From contig NZ_NIDE01000008.1 in assembly GCF_002197845.1 (NCBI RefSeq), positions 248,001 to 312,000 on the forward strand: 64,000 bases of DNA, written 5' to 3'. This DNA comes from Fimbriiglobus ruber. GTDB lineage: Bacteria; Planctomycetota; Planctomycetia; Gemmatales; Gemmataceae. The notes under the pieces are model-generated. The model had not been told where the DNA came from, searched no databases, and saw only the letters and a list, made by a program, of their open reading frames with translations. Shown in pieces: positions 39,207-48,529 of the stretch (positions within the stretch are counted from its first letter, which is position 1; every line of letters starts with the position of its first letter). The position numbers and the translations under genes are program-made.

Positions 39207-39966
39207 CGCCGTCCTCGGTGCGGGCTCCCGCCGCGACCGGGCCCGCCGCCGGGCCGCGGACCGCGGCGCCCGGGCCCACCGCCCGGGGGACGACCAGGCC
39301 CACACCGGCGGGTACATGGGCGTCGGCCCGGCCCGGTACGCCGGGCCGCGGCGGAAGGTGTTCACCCTCGGCGTGTGCGGTCCGGTCGGGTCGGGCAAGA
39401 CGGCCCTCGTCGAGCGGCTGGCCCGCGACCTGTACCCGGCCATCGACCTGGCCGTCATCACCAACGACATCTACACCCACGAGGACGCCGAGTTCCTGTC
39501 GCGGCGGAACGTGCTCCCCCTGGAGCGGATCGTCGGGGTGCAGACCGGCGGGTGCCCGCACACGGCCATCCGGGACGACGCCAGCGCGAACCTGAGCGCG
39601 GTCGCCAACTTCGAGCGGATCTTCCCCGGGCTGGGCATGGTGATCGTCGAGTCCGGCGGGGACAACCTGACGGCGGTCTTCTCCCGCGAGCTGGCCGACG
39701 TGTTCATCTTCGTTCTGGACGTGGCCGAGGGGGACAAGATGCCCCGCAAGGGCGGGCCGGGGATCTGCACCAGCGACCTGCTGGTCATTAACAAGACGGA
39801 CCTCGCGCCGTACGTCGGGGCCGACCTGGACGTGATGCGGCGGGACAGCCTCAAGATGCGGGGGGAGCGGCCATTCTTGATGATCAGTCTGAAGGACGGG
39901 ACCGGGGCGACCGACGTGGTGGACTGGGTTCGCCGGCAGTTCGCATCGCGGAAGACGCCTTCCTGA
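39166..39966 (+). CDS. ureG: urease accessory GTPase UreG, N-terminally extended
   Basis: The GTPase core is complete: P-loop [42 protein letters not shown] with the metal-binding CPH motif, VESGGDNL and the specificity motif [11 protein letters not shown]. From the ATG at 39166 the protein has about 266 residues and overlaps ureF by 41 bp. The first ~50 residues are Arg/Ala/His rich and not typical. An internal ATG at 39316 would give the usual ~216 residues. UreG couples GTP hydrolysis to nickel delivery. Confidence 0.9.
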   Translation: MNSHAYTAACSAPDAVLGAGSRRDRARRRAADRGARAHRPGDDQAHTGGYMGVGPARYAGPRRKVFTLGVCGPVGSGKTALVERLARDLYPAIDLAVITNDIYTHEDAEFLSRRNVLPLERIVGVQTGGCPHTAIRDDASANLSAVANFERIFPGLGMVIVESGGDNLTAVFSRELADVFIFVLDVAEGDKMPRKGGPGICTSDLLVINKTDLAPYVGADLDVMRRDSLKMRGERPFLMISLKDGTGATDVVDWVRRQFASRKTPS

Positions 39967-40037
39967 CCCCGCCCGAGTTCGCCGACCTGCCGCCCGCCCG
40001 CCGGACCGCCGGGCAGGTCGGCGGGGTTCGCGTCGAG

Positions 40038-40844
40038 TTGGTGGAGCGGGCCGGCCGCACCCGCCTCGGGGCGTGCTACCAGCAGGTGCCGGTGCAGGTG
40101 TTGCCGCCGTTCCACTTCGCGTCCGAGACGGCGGCGCTGCTGTACCTCATCAACCCGACGGTCGGGCTGATGGACGGGGACGCCCACCGCATCGACGTGA
40201 CCGCCCGCCGCGGCACCCGTGCCGTCGTCACCGGCCAGTCCGCCTCCCGCATTCACCCGGCGCTGGCCGGGTACGCGACGCAACAGTGGTCGATCCGGGT
40301 GGACGACGGGGCCGACCTGGTCGTGCTGCCGGGGCCGGCGATCCCGTACCGCGGAGCCCGGTTCTACCAGCGGGTGCGAATCGATCTGGCCGCGACCGCC
40401 CGCCTGGTGTGGGGCGACGTCTGGCACCCCGGCCGGCACTTGTACGGCGCCGACCCCGAGCTGTTCGTGTTCGACCGGCTGGTGCAGCACCTGGAGGTGC
40501 GCCGGGCCGGGCGCCTGGTCTACCGCGATCGGTTCGACTGGCGCGGGCCGTGGACGGCGGACGACCGCGAGTGGCACCTGGGCGGGCGCCTGGCGGCGGG
40601 CACCCTGTTCGCGACCGGCCCTGTCCGCGAGGGGCCGGCCGAGAGCGACACCTTTCAGCGGGCGGTCCTCCCGCTCGCCTCCGGGGACACGTGCGTTCGG
40701 GTCTGCGGCGACCCGCGGGCCGTGACCTGGGAGTGCGCCCGGTTCGCGTTCGCCGCGGCCGGCGACTGGTCCGACGGCCCGCCGTGGCTGTCCGGCGGAA
40801 ACAACTTCTCCACCAATCACTGGTTCTCCGCGCCGCCGGGCTGA
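40038..40844 (+). CDS. ureD: urease accessory protein UreD (UreH)
   Basis: This protein of about 268 residues matches UreD: PPFHFASETAALLYLINPTV, GLMDGDAHRIDV, SASRIHPALAG, RGARFYQRVRIDL and GDVWHPGRHLYG. The first usable start in frame is the TTG at 40038. The upstream frame is open and reads plausible N-terminal sequence (FADLPPARRTAGQVGGVRVE), but no ATG, GTG or TTG occurs there back to about 39903. UreD scaffolds the UreFG complex onto apo-urease. Its last position in the operon is unusual but known. Confidence 0.88.
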   Translation: MVERAGRTRLGACYQQVPVQVLPPFHFASETAALLYLINPTVGLMDGDAHRIDVTARRGTRAVVTGQSASRIHPALAGYATQQWSIRVDDGADLVVLPGPAIPYRGARFYQRVRIDLAATARLVWGDVWHPGRHLYGADPELFVFDRLVQHLEVRRAGRLVYRDRFDWRGPWTADDREWHLGGRLAAGTLFATGPVREGPAESDTFQRAVLPLASGDTCVRVCGDPRAVTWECARFAFAAAGDWSDGPPWLSGGNNFSTNHWFSAPPG

Positions 40845-41084
40845 CGAGAGTCATTCACAGGTCCGAGACGTGGAAAACATGGAGACTTCTCGGTTCGGGT
40901 GATGTCTGGCGACGGTAGCCCGACCCGGCGATTCACCGGTTTCTCCGACGTGCGGCGAACACGTCCCGCGGGTGAACGAGTGGCGGGGTGCTTGCGTACC
41001 ACCCGACGTGCGCCCCGGCCGCCCAGTCGTCCCACGCCTGACTCAACAGACGTTGCACGACGACAGGCGGCGGGTCCGTCAAAA

Positions 41085-41549
41085 TCACCTCGCCGTGGCA
41101 GTAATAAATCCCTCGAATTCCGCCACCAAATGTGTCACAATTGCTTCCGCGGAATCGGACGACTCGTCCGGGAGTTGGTTCAGGAGAATATCAACGGCTC
41201 GAACGACGTGCCAACAAAGCCGCCCCTCGTCCGTTCCGGAAAACGGCCCCGGCGGTGGCTCAGGAGGATTGGTCTTTAGCGTGCCGGGGATCGCGTTCAG
41301 CGATCGAAAGAGGGCCGCCGCTTCCAGCAGGGAGCGGCGGTCGGCAATCACGTCCCATGTAATATCGCTTTTAACCGCGGCCCGGAGATAACTCAAATCG
41401 GCCTGATGCGATTTGACGGGTAAACTGCGGAGGCTCTCGGCTTCACGTCCCGGATCGTCGACCAGAAAATCGGGTTTGCCCGCCGCTCCGACTGCAACCA
41501 CGGCGCCGAGGGCCACGAGCGTCATCCCGCTTGTTTTCCAGTCGGGCAT
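41085..41549 (-). CDS. small secreted protein of unknown function
   Basis: This 154-residue frame has a weak signal-like N-terminus (GMTLVALGAVVAVGAAG, about 8-24) and a helical remainder with acidic character (LCWHVVRAVDILLNQLPDE). Codon third positions are less GC-biased than in the neighbours. No family is recognised. It converges with the urease operon after a 240-bp gap without other features. It is a plausible but unproven gene. Confidence 0.5.
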   Translation of the reverse strand: MPDWKTSGMTLVALGAVVAVGAAGKPDFLVDDPGREAESLRSLPVKSHQADLSYLRAAVKSDITWDVIADRRSLLEAAALFRSLNAIPGTLKTNPPEPPPGPFSGTDEGRLCWHVVRAVDILLNQLPDESSDSAEAIVTHLVAEFEGFITATAR

Positions 41550-41845
41550 GCCGGACTCCTCACGGTTCCACGCTGTAATCGGGCGATCTTTTGCAGCGGT
41601 GTGTTCAGCTCTTTCCCGAGAATCCCGTCCCCGAGTCGGCGCGACGGACCTAAAGAGTGAGTAACGGGCGGCAGACGAATGCCGTAGTCAAAAAAGGAAA
41701 TGAGTAACATCTGGCCCGATCCGGGCATTTCGTGTTTTCCCCCGCGGTTTTTGGGAGGCGGCCGTTACTAGATGCTTATGGGACATGAGCGGCGAGGTCG
41801 TCGTCGGCGAGTGACCGGCGGGGCACCCGTGGTAAGGAGATGGTA

Positions 41846-42571
41846 ATGAGGCGGATTCTCTCCCTGGCGGTGTTCGGGGCAGCCCTGTGGGCCGCTCCGC
41901 AAGTGAACGGGCAGCCGGACAAGGCCCCGCCGCCACGATCCGGTCCGAACAACTCGAAACGGGACACTTCCGAGATCGATCGACTGCGGGCGCAAGTCAA
42001 GGAACTGGAAGCCAAATTGGCGGCACGCGAGCCGGAGGGTCGATCCGCGCGCCCCGACAGCCGCGACGATTCCCGCCGACCGGGTTCGCCCCCGGCCGCC
42101 CGTCGCGACGACCGGGGACCGGGCGGCCCGCCGCCGGGCGGTCGCGGGCCGACCCCGCCGACCGCCGGCCGTGACGACTCCCGCCGACCGACCCCGCCAA
42201 CCGCCGATCGGGACGAGCGCCCGAGGGGCGAACCAGGGGTCCGTTCCCGAGACGATCGTGGCCCAGGCGGACCGCCGGCTGCCCGCGGCCCCGGCGGCCG
42301 CCCCCGTGGTGGACCCGATTTTGCCCGGCGCGACGACCGTGGGCCGGGTGGCCCGCGCGGTGGGGATCGTGGGCCGGGTGGTCCTCGGGCCGCTCGTGAC
42401 GACCGGGGGCCAGGGCCTCGTGGAGACGATCGATGGTCCCGCGGTCCGCAAGGCGGTCCCCCGCGGAGTGCGGCCGGTCGCGGAAGTTCGTCCAGCCTGG
42501 AAGCCCGGATCGATCGGTTGATCCGCGAACTGGAAGACCTTCGCCGGGAAGTGGAACGGTCCCGACGGTAG
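41846..42571 (+). CDS. secreted low-complexity Arg/Gly/Pro/Asp-rich protein
   Basis: This 241-residue protein starts at the ATG at 41846, because AAGGAG ends six bases before it. A signal peptide (ILSLAVFGAALWAAPQVNG) is followed by a short coiled coil (IDRLRAQVKELEAKLAAR). About 120 residues of RDDRGPGGP-type repeats come next, then a second coiled coil at the C-terminus (LEARIDRLIRELEDLRREVE). The composition resembles the periplasmic tail of the kinase encoded 1.4 kb downstream. It may be a disordered extracytoplasmic protein that self-associates through its ends; no function is known. Confidence 0.65.
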   Translation: MRRILSLAVFGAALWAAPQVNGQPDKAPPPRSGPNNSKRDTSEIDRLRAQVKELEAKLAAREPEGRSARPDSRDDSRRPGSPPAARRDDRGPGGPPPGGRGPTPPTAGRDDSRRPTPPTADRDERPRGEPGVRSRDDRGPGGPPAARGPGGRPRGGPDFARRDDRGPGGPRGGDRGPGGPRAARDDRGPGPRGDDRWSRGPQGGPPRSAAGRGSSSSLEARIDRLIRELEDLRREVERSRR

Positions 42572-42673
42572 GGGTAACATGGAAGCGGACTAACCGTCCC
42601 GGGGATGTCGTCCCCGGGATCGTTTGATTTAAACAGTCAATATGTCGGCTTCTGACGGGTCGGAGGCAATGGG

Positions 42674-43291
42674 ATGGCGGATCTCGCGGCCGAAGACTCA
42701 CCCGACGAGTTGATTCGGACCGCGCGGACCGGCGGCGAGCCCGCGTTCGGTCGGTTGCTCAGCCGGTACGGGAACTATTTGACGCTGCTGGCCCGGGTCG
42801 AAGTCGGCCGCCGACTCCAGGGCAAGCTCGACCCCGCCGACCTCGTTCAAGACACGTACCTCGAAGCGCACCGTCACTTTCCTGGCTTCCGGGGCACCAC
42901 CGAGCCGGAATTCGCGTCCTGGCTGCGGCAGATCCTGGCGGGCGTCCTGGCCAACACGATCCGCCGGTACTTCGGCACCAAGGCCCGCGACCCCCGCCTG
43001 GAGCAAGAATTGCAAGCCGGCATGGACCAGTCGTCCTGCCTGCTCGTGGGTCAACTCGCGGCGCCCGGGAGCAGCCCGAGTGAAGCGGCATCACGGCGGG
43101 AACAGGCGGTGCTGTTCGCCGACGCTCTCGGCCGCCTGCCGGACGACCACCGGGAAGTGCTGATCCTGCGGAATCTGGAAGGGCTGACGTTCCCGGTCGT
43201 GGCACAACGGATGGGGCGCTCGGTCGACCGGGTCGAACGGCTCTGGATGCGGGCCGTCGTCCGACTGCGTCAGGTCATGGGGGGCGAGTGA
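42674..43291 (+). CDS. ECF-type RNA polymerase sigma factor (kinase-linked planctomycete type)
   Basis: This 205-residue sigma-70-family protein has a region 2 helix (LDPADLVQDTYLEAHRHFPG, about 55-75) and region 4 (LPDDHREVLILRNLEGLTFP, VAQRMGRSVDRVERLWMRAV, about 155-200). Its stop overlaps the start of the downstream Ser/Thr kinase gene (TGATG), a pairing common in planctomycetes. This suggests the kinase controls its activity by phosphorylation. No anti-sigma factor is adjacent. Confidence 0.88.
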   Translation: MADLAAEDSPDELIRTARTGGEPAFGRLLSRYGNYLTLLARVEVGRRLQGKLDPADLVQDTYLEAHRHFPGFRGTTEPEFASWLRQILAGVLANTIRRYFGTKARDPRLEQELQAGMDQSSCLLVGQLAAPGSSPSEAASRREQAVLFADALGRLPDDHREVLILRNLEGLTFPVVAQRMGRSVDRVERLWMRAVVRLRQVMGGE

Positions 43292-45696
43292 TGGACACGC
43301 GGGTCGGCCACGATTTGCCCTCGGTCCCGGACAGCGACGAGTCCGCGGACGACCCCCGTCTGTTGGCCGCGGTCAAGGACTACCAGGCCGAACTCGAGCA
43401 GGGCCGCCGACCCGACAGGGGTTGCTATCTGAGCCGCCACCCGGAGTTGGCCGCGGCCATCACCCCGTATCTCGACGGCCTCGACTGGTTCCACCGCGGG
43501 GCGCGGAACCTCACCCGATCCCGGCCTATCTCAGCCCGAATCGAAACCGGGCTCGGAGGCGGCGACCGCGTCGGAGATTTCGAGATCGTCCGGGAGATCG
43601 GCCGCGGCGGCATGGGCGTGGTATACGATGCCCTCCAAGTCTCACTGGGCCGCAGGGTCGCGCTGAAGATCCTGCCGGCCGAGTTCGCAGCCGACCCGAC
43701 GCGACTCCGGCGGTTCACCGTGGAAGCCCAGTCCGCGGCCGCCGCCGCCCACCCGCATATTGTCCCCGTCTACGCGGTCGGCGAAGACCGCGGCGTCCAT
43801 TACATCGCCATGCGGTTGGTCGACGGTGTCGCCCTCGACTCGGTCGTGACCGGGGTCGCCGCCTTCCGAGCGAGCGACGGGCACTCGGCGGCGATGGCAC
43901 CGGCGAACGCCACGCCCTCCGGCGGCGAGATCCCGCCACCGGAGGAGTTCGTCGCCCTCGCCCGGCGAGACCGGCGGGCCTACCACCGGGCCGTCGCCCG
44001 ACTCGGCGAACAGGTGGCCCGGGCCCTGGACCATGCTCACCAGAGTGGGGTCGTTCACCGCGACGTGAAGCCGCCGAACCTGTTGCTTGGCCGGGACGGG
44101 CACGTCTGGGTCACGGACTTTGGACTGGCCCAGTTCGCCGACGCCGGCACGGTCACCCGGACCGGAGCGACGATCGGGACGTTTCGCTACATGAGCCCCG
44201 AACAAGCCTCCGGGGACGCCCGCCGACTCGACCACCGGACCGACGTCTATTCGCTCGGCGCCAGCCTGTACGAGTTACTGACCGGGCGGCCTGTCTTCAC
44301 GTCGGCCGAGCCCGGAGCGTTGCTTCGGCAGATCGCCCGCGACGAACCGCCGGGGCCGCGGATCGCCGATCCCACAGTCGCAATCGACCTGGAAACGGTC
44401 CTGCTCAAATCGATGCAGAAAGACCCGCGTGACCGTTACGCGGCGGCCGCCGAGTTTGCCGACGACCTGGGCCGGTTCCTGGGTGGCCGGTCGGTCCTCG
44501 CCCGCCGGCCGTCGGTGTGGGACCGGGCAAAAAAGTGGGCCGCCCGACACCCGGCGGCGGTCGCGGCCACGCTCGTGTCGCTCCTGACGGTCGTAATCGC
44601 GTCGAGCATCGCCACGGCCATTGTCCTCGCCCAACAGACCGAGATCCGGAACGCGTACACGGCCGAACAGAACCGGGCCGACGAGGCCGAACGGCGGTTC
44701 CGCCAGTCCAAGGAACTCGGCGACCTGGTCCTTCGGATCAGTGAGGAGGAAATTGGTTCGGACTCCCCGTTCCAGGGGCCGCGCCGCCGACTGTTGCTCG
44801 CGGCCCTGGAGAACTACCGCAAACTGTTGGCCGCCAGCCCCGAAGACCCGGCCGTCCGGGCTGAATTGGACCGCGTCGCCTCTCAGGTCCGGGACCTGTT
44901 GGCCGAGCAAGACGTGGCCCGTGAGTCCGAGGCGGCCTTTTTGCTCGGGAATCCAGACATCCAGACCGAGTTGCATCTTGCGGATCAACAGATCGAGCGG
45001 ATCGAACGGCTGGCGTCACGGCGGGAACCGCCGGGTCGGCCGGGTGGCCCCCGGCCGGGGTCGGAGCCGACCGCTCGGACCGAAATGATCAGGATCTTGA
45101 CGGCTCCCCAGCGGACGCGTCTCCGACAAATCTTTTTTCAGTTCCGCGGGCCGATGGCCTTCAACGAACCGGAAATGATTGATGCCCTGGGGCTGACCAA
45201 GAGCCAACGACAGCTCATCAAGATGCTTCAAACAGAAGGGCTCTCGGGATTCGGTCGCGGGGAACTCGCAAATAACGCCGGCCCGCGGCCGCCCGCCAAC
45301 CGACCCGACGACCGGTTCTCGGGACGACCGACCGGGGACCGCCCCGGGGGGCTCCGGGGCCCGAATGGTCCGAACAACCGCCCTGGCCCTCTGCCCCCGG
45401 GCGAGCGTGGCGGCCCGATGAAACTCAACGACCGCACTAACGGCCCGCCGTTCCCACAGGGCGAACCACCCGACGCACGCCGGTCGAGAGACTGGCACCG
45501 GGACCCGGACGCCCCGGCCCGGGCCCTGGCGCGGATTCTCGACTCACTCACACCCGAGCAGAGAGAGAAATGGCTGACGCTGACGGGCGAACCGTTCGTT
45601 CCCCCTCACCGCGAACGTCCAGCCCCGTCGGCCGCGCAGCCCGGCCCCAGTTCGCCCGAGACTCGGGAGCCGAAACCGCGCCGCAACGAAACGTAA
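43291..45696 (+). CDS. transmembrane Ser/Thr protein kinase with periplasmic LTxxQ-like region
   Basis: This protein of about 801 residues starts at the ATG overlapping the sigma factor stop. The kinase domain (about 95-400) has EIGRGGMGVVYDA, VALKIL, HRDVKPPNLLLG, DFGLAQF and SPEQ, so it should be active; a ~40-residue insert follows the hinge. One membrane helix (AAVAATLVSLLTVVIASSIA, about 422-450) is followed by a periplasmic helical part. Near 602-650 lies TAPQRTRLRQIFFQFRGPMA and then ALGLTKSQRQLIKML, resembling the LTxxQ motifs of Spy/CpxP-type periplasmic proteins. A Pro/Gly/Arg-rich segment and a second LTPEQREKW motif close the protein. It probably relays envelope state to the linked sigma factor. 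Confidence 0.88.
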   Translation: MDTRVGHDLPSVPDSDESADDPRLLAAVKDYQAELEQGRRPDRGCYLSRHPELAAAITPYLDGLDWFHRGARNLTRSRPISARIETGLGGGDRVGDFEIVREIGRGGMGVVYDALQVSLGRRVALKILPAEFAADPTRLRRFTVEAQSAAAAAHPHIVPVYAVGEDRGVHYIAMRLVDGVALDSVVTGVAAFRASDGHSAAMAPANATPSGGEIPPPEEFVALARRDRRAYHRAVARLGEQVARALDHAHQSGVVHRDVKPPNLLLGRDGHVWVTDFGLAQFADAGTVTRTGATIGTFRYMSPEQASGDARRLDHRTDVYSLGASLYELLTGRPVFTSAEPGALLRQIARDEPPGPRIADPTVAIDLETVLLKSMQKDPRDRYAAAAEFADDLGRFLGGRSVLARRPSVWDRAKKWAARHPAAVAATLVSLLTVVIASSIATAIVLAQQTEIRNAYTAEQNRADEAERRFRQSKELGDLVLRISEEEIGSDSPFQGPRRRLLLAALENYRKLLAASPEDPAVRAELDRVASQVRDLLAEQDVARESEAAFLLGNPDIQTELHLADQQIERIERLASRREPPGRPGGPRPGSEPTARTEMIRILTAPQRTRLRQIFFQFRGPMAFNEPEMIDALGLTKSQRQLIKMLQTEGLSGFGRGELANNAGPRPPANRPDDRFSGRPTGDRPGGLRGPNGPNNRPGPLPPGERGGPMKLNDRTNGPPFPQGEPPDARRSRDWHRDPDAPARALARILDSLTPEQREKWLTLTGEPFVPPHRERPAPSAAQPGPSSPETREPKPRRNET

Positions 45697-45778
45697 CGGC
45701 AGAGGTCCGTTACCTGTGGGTTTGACGGCGAATGGGTCGCGGGGGCGGTGATCGATTGGGTCCGTCCGGCGAGCCGCC

Positions 45779-47284
45779 TCACAACATCACCCGCCGGTAG
45801 AGCCCTTCGTAATCGGCCGCGCTCCGGGCCCACGACCAGTCCTGCCGCATCGCCGTGGTGACGACCTCCCCGAACGCGGCCGGCCGGTCTCGGGACAGGT
45901 GGAGAGCCCACTTGACCGTTTCGTACAGGGCGTGGGCGGTGTATTCACCGAACCCGAAGCCGGTCCCGGTTCCCGCGTCGATCGATTCCTGCGTCGCGTT
46001 CACGACCGTGTCCGCCAGGCCGCCCGTCATGTGGACCACGGGCGGGGTGCCGTATTTCAGGCTGTAGAGCTGGTTGAGCCCGCACGGCTCGTACCGGCTC
46101 GGCATCAGGAACAGGTCGGACCCGGCCTCGACGAGGTGGGCCAGCGACTCGTCGAAGCCCAGGTACAAGCCCACCTGCTGCGGGTACCGGGCTTTGAATT
46201 GTTGCAACTCGTTGTGGTACTCGGGGTCGCCTTCGCCGAGGAAGACGATCTGACACCCGAGGTCCAGGAACCCCGGCGAGGCACTCAGGACCAGATCGAC
46301 GCCCTTCTGGATGACGAGGCGGGCGACCATGCCGAGGACCGGGCGGCTCGCGTCGACCGGCAGGCCGAGCCGCCGCTGGAGTTCGGCTTTGCACTTCGGC
46401 TTCTGCTCGAAAACGGTTTCGGCGTCGTACCGCACGGGGAGTAGTGCGTCGGTCGCCGGGTTCCAGAGCGCGTAGTCGACGCCGTTAACGATCCCGCTCA
46501 ACTTGTGCTGGTTGGCCCGCAGCAGCCCTTCCAGGCCGCAGCCGAACTCGGCCGTCTGGATTTCCCGGCTGTACGTCGGGCTGACCGTGTTGACCGCGTC
46601 GGCGAACACGATCCCGGCTTTCATGAAGTTCAGGTGCCCGTGGTATTCGAGCAGGGGCGGGGTGAACAGCCACCCGGGAAGGCCGGTGAGCCGCATCACG
46701 TCCGGCCCGAACATGCCCTGGTAGGCAATGTTGTGGATCGTGAACACCGTCCGGACGGTGGCGAAGCCCGGCCGGCTCCGGAGGAGTTCCTTGACGAACG
46801 CGGGAACGAGCCCGGTTTGCCAGTCGTTCGCATGGATGACGTCCGGGGCCGCCCCGAGGGCGGCGACCGCCTCGACGACGGCCCGGCAGAAGAACGTGTA
46901 CCGCTCGGCGTTGTCCGGGTAGTCGGACTTGTACCCGCCGGACATGGTCTGCTGATAGAGCCCGCGGCCGAGAGCCGGTTCGTCCCGGTCGAAGTACTCC
47001 GGGGCGTCGACGAACAAGACGGGCACCGTCGACCCGGGCAGGGTGCCGCCGTAGAGCCGACAGGCGAGTTTCCGCGAGCCGACCGGCACTGCGATCACGT
47101 GGTCGGTCCGCGCGGGCGGGTTCTTGCCGGTCCGGACGGTCCGGTAGTAAGGCATGATCACGGTGACGCGGTGCCCCCGCGCGGCCAGTGCCTGCGGGAG
47201 GGCCCCGGCCACGTCCGCCAGCCCGCCGGTCTTGGCGAACCCGACCACTTCCGACGCCGCCACCACGATGTTCAAACCGGCCAC
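45779..47284 (-). CDS. glgA: glycogen synthase (ADP-glucose type)
   Basis: This 501-residue GT5 glycosyltransferase elongates alpha-1,4-glucan from ADP-glucose. The N-terminal ASEVVGFAKTGGLADVAGAL carries the ADP-glucose-binding KTGGL motif. HANDWQTGLVPAFV is near residue 160, GIVNGVDYALWNP near 240, and the C-terminal catalytic block PSRYEPCGLNQLYSLKYGT near 395. Length and motifs are normal and the start is the first ATG. No other glycogen genes are adjacent. Confidence 0.94.
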   Translation of the reverse strand: MAGLNIVVAASEVVGFAKTGGLADVAGALPQALAARGHRVTVIMPYYRTVRTGKNPPARTDHVIAVPVGSRKLACRLYGGTLPGSTVPVLFVDAPEYFDRDEPALGRGLYQQTMSGGYKSDYPDNAERYTFFCRAVVEAVAALGAAPDVIHANDWQTGLVPAFVKELLRSRPGFATVRTVFTIHNIAYQGMFGPDVMRLTGLPGWLFTPPLLEYHGHLNFMKAGIVFADAVNTVSPTYSREIQTAEFGCGLEGLLRANQHKLSGIVNGVDYALWNPATDALLPVRYDAETVFEQKPKCKAELQRRLGLPVDASRPVLGMVARLVIQKGVDLVLSASPGFLDLGCQIVFLGEGDPEYHNELQQFKARYPQQVGLYLGFDESLAHLVEAGSDLFLMPSRYEPCGLNQLYSLKYGTPPVVHMTGGLADTVVNATQESIDAGTGTGFGFGEYTAHALYETVKWALHLSRDRPAAFGEVVTTAMRQDWSWARSAADYEGLYRRVML

Positions 47285-47487
47285 GACGGACCCCTCTGGC
47301 GATCGTTCCCAGCGCGACGGCGGGCGAAATAGACGGGGTAGCGAACCGCGTCAACCCGGGAGCCCGCGGGCGGGCGCCGGACCCCGTGCGATCCGCCTTG
47401 ACAGATCCCCGCGCGGCCGGCATATCCCTCCCCTCAAAGGTATAGTGCCGGACGTCCCGGCGGGTACGCACACACACGAGGTGGGTC

Positions 47488-48357
47488 ATGCGCGAGGCTC
47501 CGCGCGTGCCGGGTTTGTCGCACCCGGCCGTTTTCTTGATGCTCCTCTTGTGCGGGTGCAACTCGCTCGACCACGTGCAACCCGTCGCCGTCACGGTCTT
47601 GAACGCCGATACCAAAGCGCCGATCACCGGGGCCGAGGTCCGCATCGCCGACCCGACCGCCCGGCCGGGCCAAACGGGCACGTCCGCGAAAACCGTGACC
47701 GACGGGACGGTCAAGTTGTCCGTCGCCGATGAGGCGGTCGCCGGGAGTGCGGTCGACGTGACGGCCGCGGGGTTCATCGCCGAAGTGAAGGAACTGCCGC
47801 CGGTGGAGAAACCGGAAAGCAGTTCGAACCCGTTTAAACGCAAGGAACGTCCGGTCGCCCAGGTGGTCGTCGAGATGTACCCCGAGCCGCGGCCGGTCGT
47901 CGAACTCGTCGTGGCGACCGGCTACCACGGCCTGGTCAAAGCGGTGATTCAGGTCGGCGAGCCCGGCGCGCCGGTGACACCGGGCCAGCGCGAGTTCAGC
48001 TTCCAGGTGCCCGCGAACGGGACCGTGACGGTCAACGGTTCTCCGATCCTCCAACACCTGGTCACACCGGACTTCCGCGCCAAATACGCGAACGGGGCCG
48101 CGATCCCGCGCGAAGCCAAGGACGAGGAAGTCGGATTCCGGTGGATCAAGTCGGCTGACCGGGTGCAGTATTTTTTCGTCGGCACCAAGGGTGAGGCCGA
48201 GGACTATAAGAATTCGATCGAGGAAGCCTCCAGCGGCTCGCACTCCGGCGGCAACGGCGGCGGTCGCAAGGGTGGCGGCGGTGGGGGCGGCGGTCGCCAC
48301 GGTGGTGGCGGTATGGGTGGTGGCGGCATGGGCGGTGGCGGCATGGGCGGTCGGTAG
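47488..48357 (+). CDS. lipoprotein with Gly-rich GGGM-repeat tail
   Basis: This 289-residue protein starts MREAPRVPGLSHPAVFLMLL and has a lipobox (LLLCGC, Cys near residue 23). A beta-rich region like a carboxypeptidase-regulatory/Ig-like domain (VAVTVLNADTKAPITGAEVR) runs to about residue 110. A second beta-rich part runs to about 240. The last ~45 residues are almost all Gly with Met/His/Arg (repeated GGGM). No known family is recognised. The IS630 insertion and recombinase remnant begin about 100 bp downstream. Confidence 0.7.
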   Translation: MREAPRVPGLSHPAVFLMLLLCGCNSLDHVQPVAVTVLNADTKAPITGAEVRIADPTARPGQTGTSAKTVTDGTVKLSVADEAVAGSAVDVTAAGFIAEVKELPPVEKPESSSNPFKRKERPVAQVVVEMYPEPRPVVELVVATGYHGLVKAVIQVGEPGAPVTPGQREFSFQVPANGTVTVNGSPILQHLVTPDFRAKYANGAAIPREAKDEEVGFRWIKSADRVQYFFVGTKGEAEDYKNSIEEASSGSHSGGNGGGRKGGGGGGGGRHGGGGMGGGGMGGGGMGGR

Positions 48358-48529
48358 GTCGCCGATTCCGCGGATCTTCAGCCCCGGCGGCGCTCAGGTT
48401 TGCCGGGGGTGTATACAAACAACCGGGACGGGCGGGTGGCTCGGGCAGGTGTGCCCTAGTGGGTCACTTGGGTCGAGCATATCCATTCGCGGCCTGGTAT
48501 AATTGTTGTAATCGCCCGAAAGGGTCCCC

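Noticed and set aside
41768-42580. Antisense Arg/Ala-rich frame opposite the low-complexity secreted protein
   Set aside because: The plus-strand frame has a signal peptide, ribosome-binding site and coiled coils; the antisense frame is a mirror of the repeats.
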